Positions 15,725-24,832 are shown, numbered from the stretch's first letter. The stretch is 64,000 bases of DNA from Antarcticibacterium arcticum (GCF_007993795.1 NZ_CP042476.1:2852001-2916000); one strand, 5' to 3'. Translations and numbers: made by a program. The notes: generated from the sequence alone by a model not told the origin.

Positions 15725-17989
15725 CTAAAAATTATATTTTAAGTTTAGCATTAGATTCCTTCCTGGGCTACTTATGTTGAAGGGCCTGAGTATAGATAGG
15801 TGATCTACATAATTTTTATTCAGGGAATTGTAAACCGTGATCCCGGCGGTAAGTGAATTCTCTTCCCATTTAAATTCTTTACTCACGCCAAGATTTAATA
15901 AGGTATACCCGGGAGTGGGATCTTCTTCAAAACCAGTCCTGTTCTGGTCATTTATTGCCCTTATCTTGCTGAAAATATAGAGGCTTTTATCGTTTAAAGC
16001 ATAATATCCCATTTCAATATTGTAATTATCTGGTGGGATAAATGTGAGGTTCTCTTGCGTTTGCTGGTCCTTTGCTCTTACAATAGCTCCGGAAAAACTG
16101 GTTTGCATCCTGTTTCCCTTAAGAAAATTGTATTTGAGGAAGAATTCTGCCCCATACAGCAGCGCATTGGTCTGGCTGTAAGTCCATATTTCAAGACCAT
16201 CTTCTTCCCTTATCTGGTTGGTGGCAGTAAAGAATATATAATTGTTCACCAGGCTTCCAAATGCCGAGATATCTCCCTGAAATCTTTTACCTCTGTAATT
16301 ATAATTAAGATCTGCCTGCAGGCTTTGCTCCCGGCCAAATTGATCATTTCCTTTTTCAAACCTGCTGGTGCCGGGGTGGGGACCATTGGAAAACAACTCA
16401 GCAAGATCTGGTGCACGAAAGCCGGTTGAAACATTGAATTTTGCAGTATGCTGCTCATTAAATTTTCTCGTTACTCCCATAGAACCGGTAAAACCTGCAA
16501 AATCCCTGGTTAGTTTTCTGCTTTCGGGATCCCCGGGTAAAATAAAGCCATATTCTATAAGTTCCGGAGACCGGGCATAAACACTTACCAGCCTGTAATC
16601 ATACCGCACCGCTCCCTGTAAAAACCATTTATCCAGGTCCAGACTGCTTAGATAGTATAATCCATTCTCGAGAACATCGGCATCCGGGATTAAGAATTTT
16701 TGAGCCTGGGCTATATTTTTATTCTTGAGAAAACTCCCCTGGATTCCCAGGCTATGGTTAAATTTTCCATTTTCAAAGCTAATTCTCCCATTATAAAAAG
16801 TGTGATATTGTTTTAATCCCAGATCTGTTTCATTCAAATTTGTTTCAATTTCCTTACGTTTATTAAAGTGATGAGAAAGGTGAAGAAAAGTGTCAAATTT
16901 TGAGGAAGTAGTAGTTTGGTTGTAAGATATCAACCGGTCCTCAACCTGTTGAAAAGGCAGTTGCATTTTCCGGTCATTACGCGTGGTTACCAGCGATAAG
17001 TCGTCATCCATTTCTTCATCTGAAATAATCCCCAGATTTTGCAGGTTGTAGGTGAAGGATAATTTATTCTGAAATTTTTCCCTGTTCAATCCTGTATGGA
17101 GCCGAAGGGTATGGGTGTTAAATCTACTATTCCCTATTAACCGGCCCTCACCGTTTTTATAGTCGGCATGATTCTCATAAGATAGATCTGTTGCGAAAAA
17201 GACATTCTTTTTTGTGTTCACCGCTGCCGAAGCATAGGTGCGAATACCGTTTGAAATGCTGTTAAAGGTGGTTCCCGCATTTCCTGAAAACCCTGTATCG
17301 TGCAAATATTTATCCTCATCAATAGCAACTAGAACCCCGCCCAACGCGCCAGATCCATATAAAACAGATGCCGGCCCTTTAATTACATCTACCTGTCTTA
17401 TTCCCAGGTCATTAATTCCAAGGCCATGATCTGCCCCCCATTGATGATTTTCCAGTTTATTTCCCTGGTATATGGTGACTATACGGGAGAATCCCAGCCC
17501 CCGAATAAATGGTTTGACTATGCCGTGGCCAAACTCGGCCCCATATACCCCGGGTACTTCTCTTAAGACCCCCATCATACCATTGGGATTTCCCTTATTC
17601 TCAATTCCGCTTATCTGGATGGAAGATATATTATAGGGGGTTCGCCGGGAAAGCCCCGTTTGAGAATCTACAATAAGAACCTCCTCCAGAATATTAGAGG
17701 CTTCTTCCATTTTAATATCAAGATCCAAAAGTTGTTTGTCCTTTAAAGTTATTTCCCGTGTTACGGTTTCAAATCCAATAGCACTTATTCGAAGGAGATG
17801 CTTCCCTTCCGGAATGTTGGTGAGATGAAAACTCCCGTTTTCATTGGAAAATGTTCCCAATTGTGTAGCGGCAATGCTAATACTCGCGAAGGAAACAGGA
17901 TCCTTCCCCGATGTTATTTTACCCTGGATGCCGGCAGTTTGTGTAAATCCTTTCAATCCTATTAAAAGAAAAATAATTAAAAATCTCAT
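15725..17989 (-). CDS. TonB-dependent receptor, probable transition-metal (Zn/Mn/Fe) uptake
   Basis: A 754-residue outer-membrane receptor. Signal peptide at 1-16; carboxypeptidase-like domain at about 20-95 (IQGKITSGKDPVSFASISI); plug at about 110-225, including VDVIKGPASVLYGSGALGG; 22-strand-type barrel ending LNLKYNF. The plug segment LENHQWGADHGLGIN resembles the corresponding region of ZnuD-like receptors. It is divergent from a DtxR/MntR regulator and a ZIP transporter, across a perfect palindrome that overlaps its promoter, so metal-repressed expression is likely. The exact metal is not shown by the sequence. Confidence 0.85.
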   Translation of the reverse strand: MRFLIIFLLIGLKGFTQTAGIQGKITSGKDPVSFASISIAATQLGTFSNENGSFHLTNIPEGKHLLRISAIGFETVTREITLKDKQLLDLDIKMEEASNILEEVLIVDSQTGLSRRTPYNISSIQISGIENKGNPNGMMGVLREVPGVYGAEFGHGIVKPFIRGLGFSRIVTIYQGNKLENHQWGADHGLGINDLGIRQVDVIKGPASVLYGSGALGGVLVAIDEDKYLHDTGFSGNAGTTFNSISNGIRTYASAAVNTKKNVFFATDLSYENHADYKNGEGRLIGNSRFNTHTLRLHTGLNREKFQNKLSFTYNLQNLGIISDEEMDDDLSLVTTRNDRKMQLPFQQVEDRLISYNQTTTSSKFDTFLHLSHHFNKRKEIETNLNETDLGLKQYHTFYNGRISFENGKFNHSLGIQGSFLKNKNIAQAQKFLIPDADVLENGLYYLSSLDLDKWFLQGAVRYDYRLVSVYARSPELIEYGFILPGDPESRKLTRDFAGFTGSMGVTRKFNEQHTAKFNVSTGFRAPDLAELFSNGPHPGTSRFEKGNDQFGREQSLQADLNYNYRGKRFQGDISAFGSLVNNYIFFTATNQIREEDGLEIWTYSQTNALLYGAEFFLKYNFLKGNRMQTSFSGAIVRAKDQQTQENLTFIPPDNYNIEMGYYALNDKSLYIFSKIRAINDQNRTGFEEDPTPGYTLLNLGVSKEFKWEENSLTAGITVYNSLNKNYVDHLSILRPFNISSPGRNLMLNLKYNF

Positions 17990-18002
17990 CTTACATTTTT
18001 TA

Positions 18003-18010
18003 CAAAGGTA
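18003..18010 (-). promoter_or_regulatory. -7 promoter element of the metal-linked TonB receptor
   Basis: On the minus strand this reads TACCTTTG, an exact TAnnTTTG match, 14 bases upstream of the receptor start at 17989. The -33 region expected about 20 nt further upstream falls inside the palindrome at 18020-18035, so a bound repressor would block it. Confidence 0.6.
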
Positions 18011-18019
18011 TAAAATAAA

Positions 18020-18035
18020 TTTAGACTTGTCTAAA
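18020..18035. promoter_or_regulatory. Perfect palindromic operator, probably for the adjacent DtxR/MntR-type regulator
   Basis: TTTAGACTTGTCTAAA: perfect 7-bp arms around TT. It lies between the divergent receptor gene (start 17989) and the regulator gene (start 18088). Size, A/T-rich ends and position are those of DtxR/MntR-family operators. It overlaps the receptor's -33 region and lies upstream of the TAGTTTTG element (18061-18068) before the regulator, so it may control both directions. Confidence 0.75.
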
Positions 18036-18087
18036 AAAAGGATTTGTCATTTTTAAATTGTAGTTTTGACGTATTAAAAAATAAATT

Positions 18088-18744
18088 ATGTTCAGTCTTT
18101 CCGAAGAAAATTATTTGAAGGCTATTTTTCACCTTGAGCACACTTATAAAGAAGGGGTGAGCACGAATGCCCTTGCAGAAGAAATGGAGACCAAAGCATC
18201 ATCTGTAACCGATATGGTTAAAAAGCTTTCAGAAAAAAAACTGGTAATCTATAAAAAATACCAGGGGGTTAAGCTAAGCAAATTGGGCCGGGATACTGCC
18301 ATTGAGATAATTAGGAAACACCGCCTTTGGGAAGTGTTTTTGGTTGAAAAATTAAATTTTAACTGGGATGAAGTTCATGATGTGGCGGAACAACTGGAAC
18401 ATATTCGATCTGAGAAACTAATTAATGAGCTTGATAAATTCCTTGGCTTTCCAAAACGAGACCCGCATGGCGACCCAATACCAGATGCGGCCGGAAATTT
18501 TATAGCTTCCAATAAAACCCTCCTTGCCGATCTTATTATTGGTGATTCGGGTATTTGTGTAGGGGTTAAAGATTCATCGGCGGCTTTTCTTCAATTTCTG
18601 GACAAGAACCATATTTCCCTGGGGAAAGAGATAAAGGTTCTTGAAAAGGAGGATTTTGATAAATCAATGCTGATAGACCTCCAGGGCAATGAACTGCGAA
18701 TTTCCAGCCTGATCTCCGAAAACCTTTACATTAAAATTTCCTGA
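18088..18744 (+). CDS. DtxR/MntR-family metal-dependent transcriptional regulator
   Basis: A 218-residue repressor with an N-terminal winged helix (about 1-62, NALAEEMETKASSVTDMVKKL recognition region), an iron-dependent dimerisation domain (about 63-135, with EVFLVEKLNFNWDEVHDVAEQ metal-binding residues) and a C-terminal FeoA/SH3-like domain (about 145-218). When loaded with Mn or Fe such proteins bind palindromes like the one at 18020-18035 and shut off uptake genes. The ZIP gene starts 2 bases after its stop, so the pair forms an operon. Whether it senses Mn, Fe or Zn cannot be told from sequence. Confidence 0.9.
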   Translation: MFSLSEENYLKAIFHLEHTYKEGVSTNALAEEMETKASSVTDMVKKLSEKKLVIYKKYQGVKLSKLGRDTAIEIIRKHRLWEVFLVEKLNFNWDEVHDVAEQLEHIRSEKLINELDKFLGFPKRDPHGDPIPDAAGNFIASNKTLLADLIIGDSGICVGVKDSSAAFLQFLDKNHISLGKEIKVLEKEDFDKSMLIDLQGNELRISSLISENLYIKIS

Positions 18745-18746
18745 AA

Positions 18747-19568
18747 ATGCAAAACATTATTGACTACTTTCAAAGTATTGATCCTATACTGGCTGCATTG
18801 CTGGCAACACTTTTCACATGGGGACTTACAGCATTAGGTGCCTCCCTGGTGTTTTTATTTAAGACAATGAACAGGGCATTTTTTGACGGTATGTTAGGAT
18901 TTACCGGCGGGGTTATGGTAGCCGCTAGTTTTTGGAGTCTGCTTGCCCCGGGAATTGAAATGAGCCCGGGAGAAGGTTTTATAAAAGTGATCCCGGCAGT
19001 GACAGGTTTTGCTTTGGGAGCGCTTTTTTTATTTGGTTTGGATAAGATCCTGCCTCATTTACATGTGAATTTCAAAATGAGTGAACAGGAAGGGATCAAA
19101 ACTCCCTGGCATAAATCTACGTTACTTACCCTGGCGATAACCTTACATAACATTCCTGAAGGTTTGGCGGTGGGTGTGCTCTTTGGTGCTGCGGCAGCGG
19201 GAATTGATGGGGCGAGTATAGGAGGTGCAGTGGCACTGGCTATAGGAATTGGTCTGCAGAACTTTCCTGAAGGTTTTGCTGTAGCTATGCCTTTACGCAG
19301 GCAGGGCCTTAGCAAATGGAAAAGTTTTAATTTCGGGCAGCTCTCTGCAGCAGTAGAACCTGTAGCGGCAGTTCTTGGAGCCTGGGCAGTATTGACTTTT
19401 GAGCCAATTTTGCCTTATGCATTGTCCTTTGCAGCGGGGGCAATGATTTTTGTGGTGGTAGAAGAGGTGATACCGGAATCCCAACAGGAGCGTTTTACAG
19501 ATATTGCCACCATGGGATTCATTGGCGGATTTATAATTATGATGACGCTGGATGTAGGTTTGGGTTAA
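18747..19568 (+). CDS. ZIP family divalent metal transporter
   Basis: A 273-residue inner-membrane transporter with about eight hydrophobic segments. The two metal-binding helices are clear: HNIPEGLAVGV (TM4) and QNFPEGFAVAMPL (TM5). ZIP proteins import Zn, Mn or Fe into the cytoplasm. It is translationally close to the metal regulator upstream (2-base gap), and the divergent TonB receptor would deliver its substrate across the outer membrane. Confidence 0.92.
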   Translation: MQNIIDYFQSIDPILAALLATLFTWGLTALGASLVFLFKTMNRAFFDGMLGFTGGVMVAASFWSLLAPGIEMSPGEGFIKVIPAVTGFALGALFLFGLDKILPHLHVNFKMSEQEGIKTPWHKSTLLTLAITLHNIPEGLAVGVLFGAAAAGIDGASIGGAVALAIGIGLQNFPEGFAVAMPLRRQGLSKWKSFNFGQLSAAVEPVAAVLGAWAVLTFEPILPYALSFAAGAMIFVVVEEVIPESQQERFTDIATMGFIGGFIIMMTLDVGLG

Positions 19569-19616
19569 TATTTGCAACAAGGGGCAAATATTACCGTCTT
19601 TAAAGAAAACCTTTCT

Positions 19617-20024
19617 ATGAAATTTCCTGCTTTTGTTGTGATGCTGTTTTTTTCTTCCCTTCTCATTGCCCAGGAAACTCCTGATATAAAAATGCACAGT
19701 TCTGTTCTTCTTCCGGGGGAACTCTTCAATATAGGGACAAGATCGATAGCTTTCAAAGAAGTAATATCAGATTCACGCTGTCCTGCTGAAGTTACCTGTG
19801 TATGGGCGGGGGAAGCGAGGATCCTTCTGGCTATCTATGAGAACGGAAAATTCAGGGAGAATGTAATTGTATCGACCACAAGCGTTAATATTCCTTTAAT
19901 TTCTTCCGCAGAAAATATTTTATTAAGTATCTCCGGGATCGATTTGTTGCCTTATCCAAGTACCAGGAATAAAAACACAAAACCGGAATATACGCTGCAA
20001 TTAATGCTTAGCGAAAAATTATAA
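19617..20024 (+). CDS. Exported protein of unknown function
   Basis: I choose ATG 19617 because it begins a good signal peptide (MKFPAFVVMLFFSSLLIAQ); an in-frame TTG at 19572 would add 15 residues ahead of it and spoil it. The product is 135 residues, with a beta-rich mature part and a Cys pair in SDSRCPAEVTCVWAGEARI, a pattern seen in short flavobacterial exported proteins of unknown role. It follows the ZIP gene by 48 bases and may be in the same metal-linked transcript. Confidence 0.7.
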   Translation: MKFPAFVVMLFFSSLLIAQETPDIKMHSSVLLPGELFNIGTRSIAFKEVISDSRCPAEVTCVWAGEARILLAIYENGKFRENVIVSTTSVNIPLISSAENILLSISGIDLLPYPSTRNKNTKPEYTLQLMLSEKL

Positions 20025-20046
20025 CCTGATAAATGTTTGATTTGTG

Positions 20047-20074
20047 ATGCTTTTCATCTGGGAAAGCGTTTTTT
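20047..20074 (+). terminator. Probable terminator of the regulator-ZIP operon
   Basis: A 7-bp stem ATGCTTT / AAAGCGT (one G-T pair) with a 9-nt loop, followed by six T. It lies between the convergent ends at 20024 (plus) and 20073 (minus). Confidence 0.5.
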
Positions 20075-20222
20075 AATCACAGCCGCAACCGGACATCCCG
20101 CAACTTTTTTCATTGCCTTTTTTTCCTTTGAGAAAGGCGGGTTTCCATATAAATTTTGTCACCATATAACCTACCGCAACTGCGAAGATGATAAACACCA
20201 ATATTTCCTGAAGTAGTATCAT
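20073..20222 (-). CDS. FeoB-associated Cys-rich membrane protein
   Basis: A 49-residue frame on the minus strand beginning MILLQEILVFIIFAVAVGYM and ending SCGMSGCGCD. It has one transmembrane helix, then a basic stretch (KGKKGNEK) and a Cys-rich tail with four cysteines. This is the standard form of the small Feo partner found next to feoB in Bacteroidetes, where it may take the place of FeoC. It starts 37 bases after the feoB stop on the same strand, so it is the last gene of the feo operon. Confidence 0.85.
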   Translation of the reverse strand: MILLQEILVFIIFAVAVGYMVTKFIWKPAFLKGKKGNEKSCGMSGCGCD

Positions 20223-20258
20223 AATTTTATAAGTCGGTTTTTTGTAGCTTCTCTTACA

Positions 20259-22358
20259 TTATCTTAATACCTGGAACGCGATCAAGGCAACAACATAAGC
20301 AAAAGTACTCATAATGATCAATTGTAAAACAGGCCATTTCCATGTGTTGGTTTCTTTTTTAACCACTGCAAGCGTACTCATACACTGCATGGCAAATGCA
20401 TAGAATAATAAAAGGCTAATGCCACTTGCAAAAGTGAACAGCGGCCCGCCAAGAACAGGATTGATCTCTCCCGCCATCCGGTTTTTGATGGTTTCTTCTT
20501 CATCGCTTCCCACACTATAAATGGTGGCCAGCGTTCCCACAAAAACTTCCCTTGCGGCAAAAGAGCTTACAATAGCAATTCCAATCTTCCAGTCATAACC
20601 CAATGGGGTTACAGCAGGTTCAATAGCGCGCCCTACAATACCAATATAGGAATACTTCAATTTATGGGCTGCGATCTCTTCCTCAAGGTCATTTTCTGAA
20701 ATATCAATATTCTCATTCTGGCTCACAACAATTTCTTCGGCATTGCTGAATTCTTCACCGGGACCATAGCTCGCAAGTACCCAAAGTATAATTGAGATAG
20801 CCATTATTATCTTACCTGCTCCAAGCACAAAGGATTTTGTTTTTTCAATTACATTGATACCCACATTTTTTAGCAGGGGCAGTTTGTAATTGGGCATTTC
20901 TATAACAAAGTAACTCTTGGACCTTATTTTAAGGACCTGATTGAGCAACCAGGCCGAAAAAATGGCAATTCCAAAGCCCAGTAAATATAAAAGCATGAGG
21001 GTAAGTCCCTGGAGGTTTAATCCAAAATATGTCTCATTGGGGATTACCAGGGCAATGATTATAAGATATACCGGTAGCCTGGCAGAGCAGGTGGTGAAGG
21101 GGATTACAAGGATTGTAATAAGCCGTTCTTTCCAATTCTCTATATTACGGGTGGCCATTACAGCCGGGATCGCACAGGCAGTTCCCGAAACCAGTGGTAC
21201 AATACTTTTTCCGCTAAGTCCAAAACGCCGCATGATCCTGTCCATTAAAAACACGACCCTGCTCATATAACCGCTTTCTTCGAGAATAGAAATAAAGAGG
21301 AATAAAAATGCGATCTGCGGAATAAAAATTATGATCCCGCTAAGCCCCGGGATGATACCCTCTGCCACCAAACTTGTAAAAGGGCCAGGAGGTAAGGTGT
21401 TCTTTGTCCATTCGCTGAAGGATGCAAAAGTGACATCAATAAAATCCATGGGATAGGTAGACCAGTTATAGATCGCCTGAAATATAAGAAGCATGATGGC
21501 AAAAAATATAAGATAGCCCCAAACCCTGTGCGTAAGGATCCTGTCAAGACGCAACCTTATATCTGTAGCAGTACTAATATCTACTTTCATTCCCGCTTTT
21601 AAAACCCCGTTAATAAACTGGTATCTTAAAATAGTTTCTTTTTGCTGAAGCCGTTTAAGGTCATTTTCACCCTTGGTCTGGAAACCGGGATTGGTAGTTA
21701 ATGCCTGCCTGTTCACATTCCCAAAATTCACATCCTGTGTGATCACAAGCCACAATTTGTATAGGGATTGATTGGGAAAAGCCTTTCGCAGCCGCCCAAA
21801 ATAATCTGGATCCATTACCGATGCATTTATACAGGGCTCTGTAGAGATTTGCCGGTAATTGGTAATAAGCTCTTTTAATTCTTCGATCCCGGTATTTTTA
21901 CGGGAACTAACCAATGCGATCCTTGTTTTAAGTTTTTCCTCCAGGTGTTCAATATCGATTTCAATTCCTTTGCGCTTCATCCTGTCCGCCATGTTGATCA
22001 CCAGGATCGTAGGGATCTCAAGATCTTTTATTTGCGTAAAAAGCAACAGGTTACGCTTCAGGTTTTCTACGTCGGTTACAACAATGGCTACATCGGGGAA
22101 ATCTTTGTCATTTTTGTTCAGCAGCAATTCAATAACAACATTTTCATCAATGGAAGAAGCATTAAGGCTATAAGTTCCGGGAAGATCCAGAATATGGGCT
22201 TTAAGACCCCGGGGTAATTTGCAGATCCCTTCCTTTTTTTCTACTGTAATACCGGGATAATTTCCTACCTGTTGATTAAGCCCGGTAAGCTGATTAAATA
22301 CGGAGGTTTTTCCGGTATTAGGATTTCCCATTAATGCTACATTTATTTGCTTTCCCAT
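20259..22358 (-). CDS. feoB: Ferrous iron transport protein B
   Basis: A 699-residue inner-membrane Fe(II) transporter. The N-terminal G domain shows G1 GNPNTGKTSVFNQL, G3 DLPGTYSLNAS and G4 NMAD. The membrane part carries the two gate-type segments with conserved Cys (VSGTACAIPAVMATRN and FTTCSARLPVYLI). Its start codon overlaps the feoA stop by one base, showing translational coupling. Length is typical. It belongs with feoA upstream and the small Cys-rich protein downstream. Confidence 0.96.
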   Translation of the reverse strand: MGKQINVALMGNPNTGKTSVFNQLTGLNQQVGNYPGITVEKKEGICKLPRGLKAHILDLPGTYSLNASSIDENVVIELLLNKNDKDFPDVAIVVTDVENLKRNLLLFTQIKDLEIPTILVINMADRMKRKGIEIDIEHLEEKLKTRIALVSSRKNTGIEELKELITNYRQISTEPCINASVMDPDYFGRLRKAFPNQSLYKLWLVITQDVNFGNVNRQALTTNPGFQTKGENDLKRLQQKETILRYQFINGVLKAGMKVDISTATDIRLRLDRILTHRVWGYLIFFAIMLLIFQAIYNWSTYPMDFIDVTFASFSEWTKNTLPPGPFTSLVAEGIIPGLSGIIIFIPQIAFLFLFISILEESGYMSRVVFLMDRIMRRFGLSGKSIVPLVSGTACAIPAVMATRNIENWKERLITILVIPFTTCSARLPVYLIIIALVIPNETYFGLNLQGLTLMLLYLLGFGIAIFSAWLLNQVLKIRSKSYFVIEMPNYKLPLLKNVGINVIEKTKSFVLGAGKIIMAISIILWVLASYGPGEEFSNAEEIVVSQNENIDISENDLEEEIAAHKLKYSYIGIVGRAIEPAVTPLGYDWKIGIAIVSSFAAREVFVGTLATIYSVGSDEEETIKNRMAGEINPVLGGPLFTFASGISLLLFYAFAMQCMSTLAVVKKETNTWKWPVLQLIIMSTFAYVVALIAFQVLR

Positions 22359-22585
22359 TATACCAGCTCTATTTCAATTAGAAGCGCCGTTTCCTTGCGT
22401 ATGGCAAGATGGCAACCATTAATGTTCAGGTAAATGGGATCGCGAAAGGGTGCGATTTGTACCATTTCGACTTCATTTCCGGGAAGGCAGCCCATTTCCA
22501 GTAATTTTAAAGGAACACTGTTTACAGGAAAATTTTTAATAATTCCTTTCTGGCCCCTTTGTAAATGAGCAATAGTAAGCTTCAT
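22358..22585 (-). CDS. feoA: Ferrous iron transport protein A
   Basis: A 75-residue SH3-like protein (KLLEMGCLPGNEVEMVQIAP core) that binds and modulates FeoB. First gene of feoA-feoB-Cys-rich protein on the minus strand. Upstream at 22614-22621 the minus strand reads TATTTTTG, an exact -7 element. An imperfect TTTAGAT/TTTTAAA repeat at 22592-22608 only loosely resembles the metal operator at 18020, so shared control is possible but unproven. Confidence 0.93.
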   Translation of the reverse strand: MKLTIAHLQRGQKGIIKNFPVNSVPLKLLEMGCLPGNEVEMVQIAPFRDPIYLNINGCHLAIRKETALLIEIELV

Positions 22586-22613
22586 TTTTTATTTAGATTC
22601 ATTTTAAACAAGG

Positions 22614-22621
22614 CAAAAATA
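22614..22621 (-). promoter_or_regulatory. feoA: -7 promoter element of feoAB
   Basis: Minus-strand TATTTTTG matches TAnnTTTG and lies 28 bases upstream of the feoA start. A weak -33-like TTTTC lies 19 nt further upstream. Confidence 0.45.
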
Positions 22622-22660
22622 GTTTAAAATTATGGCGTGGGAAAACTTAAGTACCAAAGA

Positions 22661-23350
22661 TTATTGGTTGTACTCTGCTTTCAGGATCTTAATATCGTCC
22701 ATCAGCTTTTCAATGGCTTGAGAATCGGTACCATCATAAAATCCTCTTATTCTCCGGGATTTATCCACCAGCACAAAATTCTCTGTGTGTATTATATCAT
22801 ATGGGCCACCGTCCCCATCGGTCTTGGATGCCAGATATGACTTTCTGGCCAGATCATAAATATGTTTTTTATCTCCGGTTACAAGATTCCATTTGGCATC
22901 TATCACCCCTTTTTCAGTGGCGTATTTTTTAAGAACGGGAACACTGTCTGCCACTGGAAAAACTGTGTGGGATAGTAAAAAAACCTCAGGATCATTTTTA
23001 ATCTTTTCCTGTATATGAAGCATATTATCTGTCATTATAGGGCAAATTGTAAGGCAGGTGGTAAAAAAGAAATCGGCAACATAGATCTTATCCTTATAAA
23101 AATCCTGGGTTATGGTTTCCCCGTTTTGATTTACAAGGTTGAAGTCTGCAATCTTGTGGTACTTTCTTACATATTGAACAGTGGTATCCACCAATTCGGC
23201 ATTCACCATATCGGGCTGGTAAACCGGGAGTTTTGGAGTGGGTTTTAAAATGGAATATATAACTATGATTATAATTACTGAAAGAACAGCAAGAACAATT
23301 GCGAGGGTTTTATATTTTGCAAAAAACTGAAGCATGTAATTTTTATGCAA
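22661..23350 (-). CDS. SCO1/SenC family copper chaperone
   Basis: A 229-residue protein anchored by one N-terminal helix (about residues 13-33) with a periplasmic thioredoxin fold. The copper-binding CxxxC is in TTCLTICPIM, and the distal His is in IIHTENFVLVD. SCO proteins deliver copper to the CuA site of cytochrome c oxidase or act as thiol reductants. The gene is separate from the feo operon (76-base gap, own strand run), but adds to the metal theme of the neighbourhood. Confidence 0.9.
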   Translation of the reverse strand: MHKNYMLQFFAKYKTLAIVLAVLSVIIIIVIYSILKPTPKLPVYQPDMVNAELVDTTVQYVRKYHKIADFNLVNQNGETITQDFYKDKIYVADFFFTTCLTICPIMTDNMLHIQEKIKNDPEVFLLSHTVFPVADSVPVLKKYATEKGVIDAKWNLVTGDKKHIYDLARKSYLASKTDGDGGPYDIIHTENFVLVDKSRRIRGFYDGTDSQAIEKLMDDIKILKAEYNQ

Positions 23351-23450
23351 AATTACGGTCTAATAATGAATTAGATATCACCTTTAGCTGAAAATTCGGG
23401 TTTAGATTGTGACTGCATTATTTATCCTTTTCCAGTAGTTTTTAAAAGGT

Positions 23451-23458
23451 TACTTTTG
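23451..23458 (+). promoter_or_regulatory. rseP: -7 promoter element of rseP
   Basis: TACTTTTG matches TAnnTTTG and lies 28 bases before the ATG at 23486. Confidence 0.45.
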
Positions 23459-23485
23459 TGCGATTTAAAATTTGAAGTTTAGAGA

Positions 23486-24802
23486 ATGGATCCATTTTTA
23501 ATAAAAGCAATACAATTATTACTCAGCTTGTCCCTTTTAATAGTCTTACACGAATTGGGGCATTTTATACCAGCAAAGTTATTTAAGACCAGGGTAGAAA
23601 AGTTTTTCCTTTTCTTCGATGTTAAGTTTGCCCTTTTCAAGAAAAAGATTGGGGAGACTGAATATGGTATTGGTTGGCTTCCACTTGGGGGTTATGTGAA
23701 AATTTCGGGAATGATAGATGAGAGCATGGACCGGGAACAAATGGCCAAACCTCCTCAACCATGGGAATTTAGAAGTAAACCGGCCTGGCAACGGCTAATT
23801 ATAATGCTTGGTGGAGTGACCGTAAATCTTGTTTTAGGTTTTGTTATTTATATGATGGTCCTGTTTACCTGGGGAAGCGCCTTTGTAACCCCCGAAGATA
23901 TGCCTCGCGGTTTCGCTGTTGCAGAAGAATTCAAGGAATTTGGTTTCCGGGATGGGGACAGGATCCTGGAAGTGAACGGAGAAGCTTTTGAAAACGGTCC
24001 TGATATCAACCGCCATCTTTTCATGAGAGATGTAAGGTCTATTTCTGTGCTTAGGCAAAATGGAGAAACCGAAACAATCAATATTCCTGAAGATATTGGT
24101 TCCAAAATGTTTGAAGAAGGTGTGATGATGCCTTTTGTACCTATTCAGAATGCGGTGTTGGACAGTGTAGTAGCCGACAGGGCCGCTGGCCTGGCAGGTT
24201 TGCAAAAAGGAGACAGTATTATTTCTTTAAACAACCAGGAAATTGGGTATTGGCATGAACTCGCCCCTTTGGCACAGGCCAGTAAAAGTAAAGAAGTGGA
24301 ACTGGTGTTTAAAAGAGACGATGAAATAATGAGCACCATGATTACTCCAGATGAGGACGGACTCCTGGGAGTAACTTCCCGCCGGGAATTCAATGTGCAA
24401 AAGAGGGAATATGGTTTTGGAGAGAGCATTACTGAAGGATTTAAGTTTGGGTACTGGACGTTACATGATTATGTAGCACAGTTCAAATATGTTTTTACTG
24501 CTAAAGGTGCTACGCAGGTTGGAGGATTCGGAGCAATTGGGAGCATTTTTCCCGATGCATGGAACTGGCAGGGATTCTGGATGGCAACTGCATTTATTTC
24601 CATAATTCTGGCATTTATGAACATCCTTCCTATTCCGGCACTGGATGGGGGGCACGTGGTATTTTTAATGTATGAGATGGTCACCGGAAGAAAACCCAAT
24701 GAAAAATTTATGGAATATGCCCAAATGGTAGGATTCTTTATATTAATTGCCCTGGTATTATTTGCCAATGGAAATGATATATATCGTTGGTTATTTGACT
24801 AA
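23486..24802 (+). CDS. rseP: RIP metalloprotease RseP (site-2 protease)
   Basis: A 438-residue intramembrane zinc protease. HExxH is H22-E-L-G-H26 in the first helix, and the third metal ligand is in the C-terminal LDGGHV motif. Between them are PDZ-type domains (about 120-300) for substrate selection. It cleaves membrane anti-sigma factors and signal-peptide remnants. It is ended by a strong terminator and followed by tRNA-Asn. Confidence 0.95.
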   Translation: MDPFLIKAIQLLLSLSLLIVLHELGHFIPAKLFKTRVEKFFLFFDVKFALFKKKIGETEYGIGWLPLGGYVKISGMIDESMDREQMAKPPQPWEFRSKPAWQRLIIMLGGVTVNLVLGFVIYMMVLFTWGSAFVTPEDMPRGFAVAEEFKEFGFRDGDRILEVNGEAFENGPDINRHLFMRDVRSISVLRQNGETETINIPEDIGSKMFEEGVMMPFVPIQNAVLDSVVADRAAGLAGLQKGDSIISLNNQEIGYWHELAPLAQASKSKEVELVFKRDDEIMSTMITPDEDGLLGVTSRREFNVQKREYGFGESITEGFKFGYWTLHDYVAQFKYVFTAKGATQVGGFGAIGSIFPDAWNWQGFWMATAFISIILAFMNILPIPALDGGHVVFLMYEMVTGRKPNEKFMEYAQMVGFFILIALVLFANGNDIYRWLFD

Positions 24803-24832
24803 TAGCGTGAGGGAATTTTTAAGCTGAATTTC

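Noticed and set aside
22592..22608. Second copy of the metal operator upstream of feoA
   Set aside because: TTTAGAT-TCA-TTTTAAA matches only part of TTTAGACTTGTCTAAA and has a different spacing. Too weak to call.
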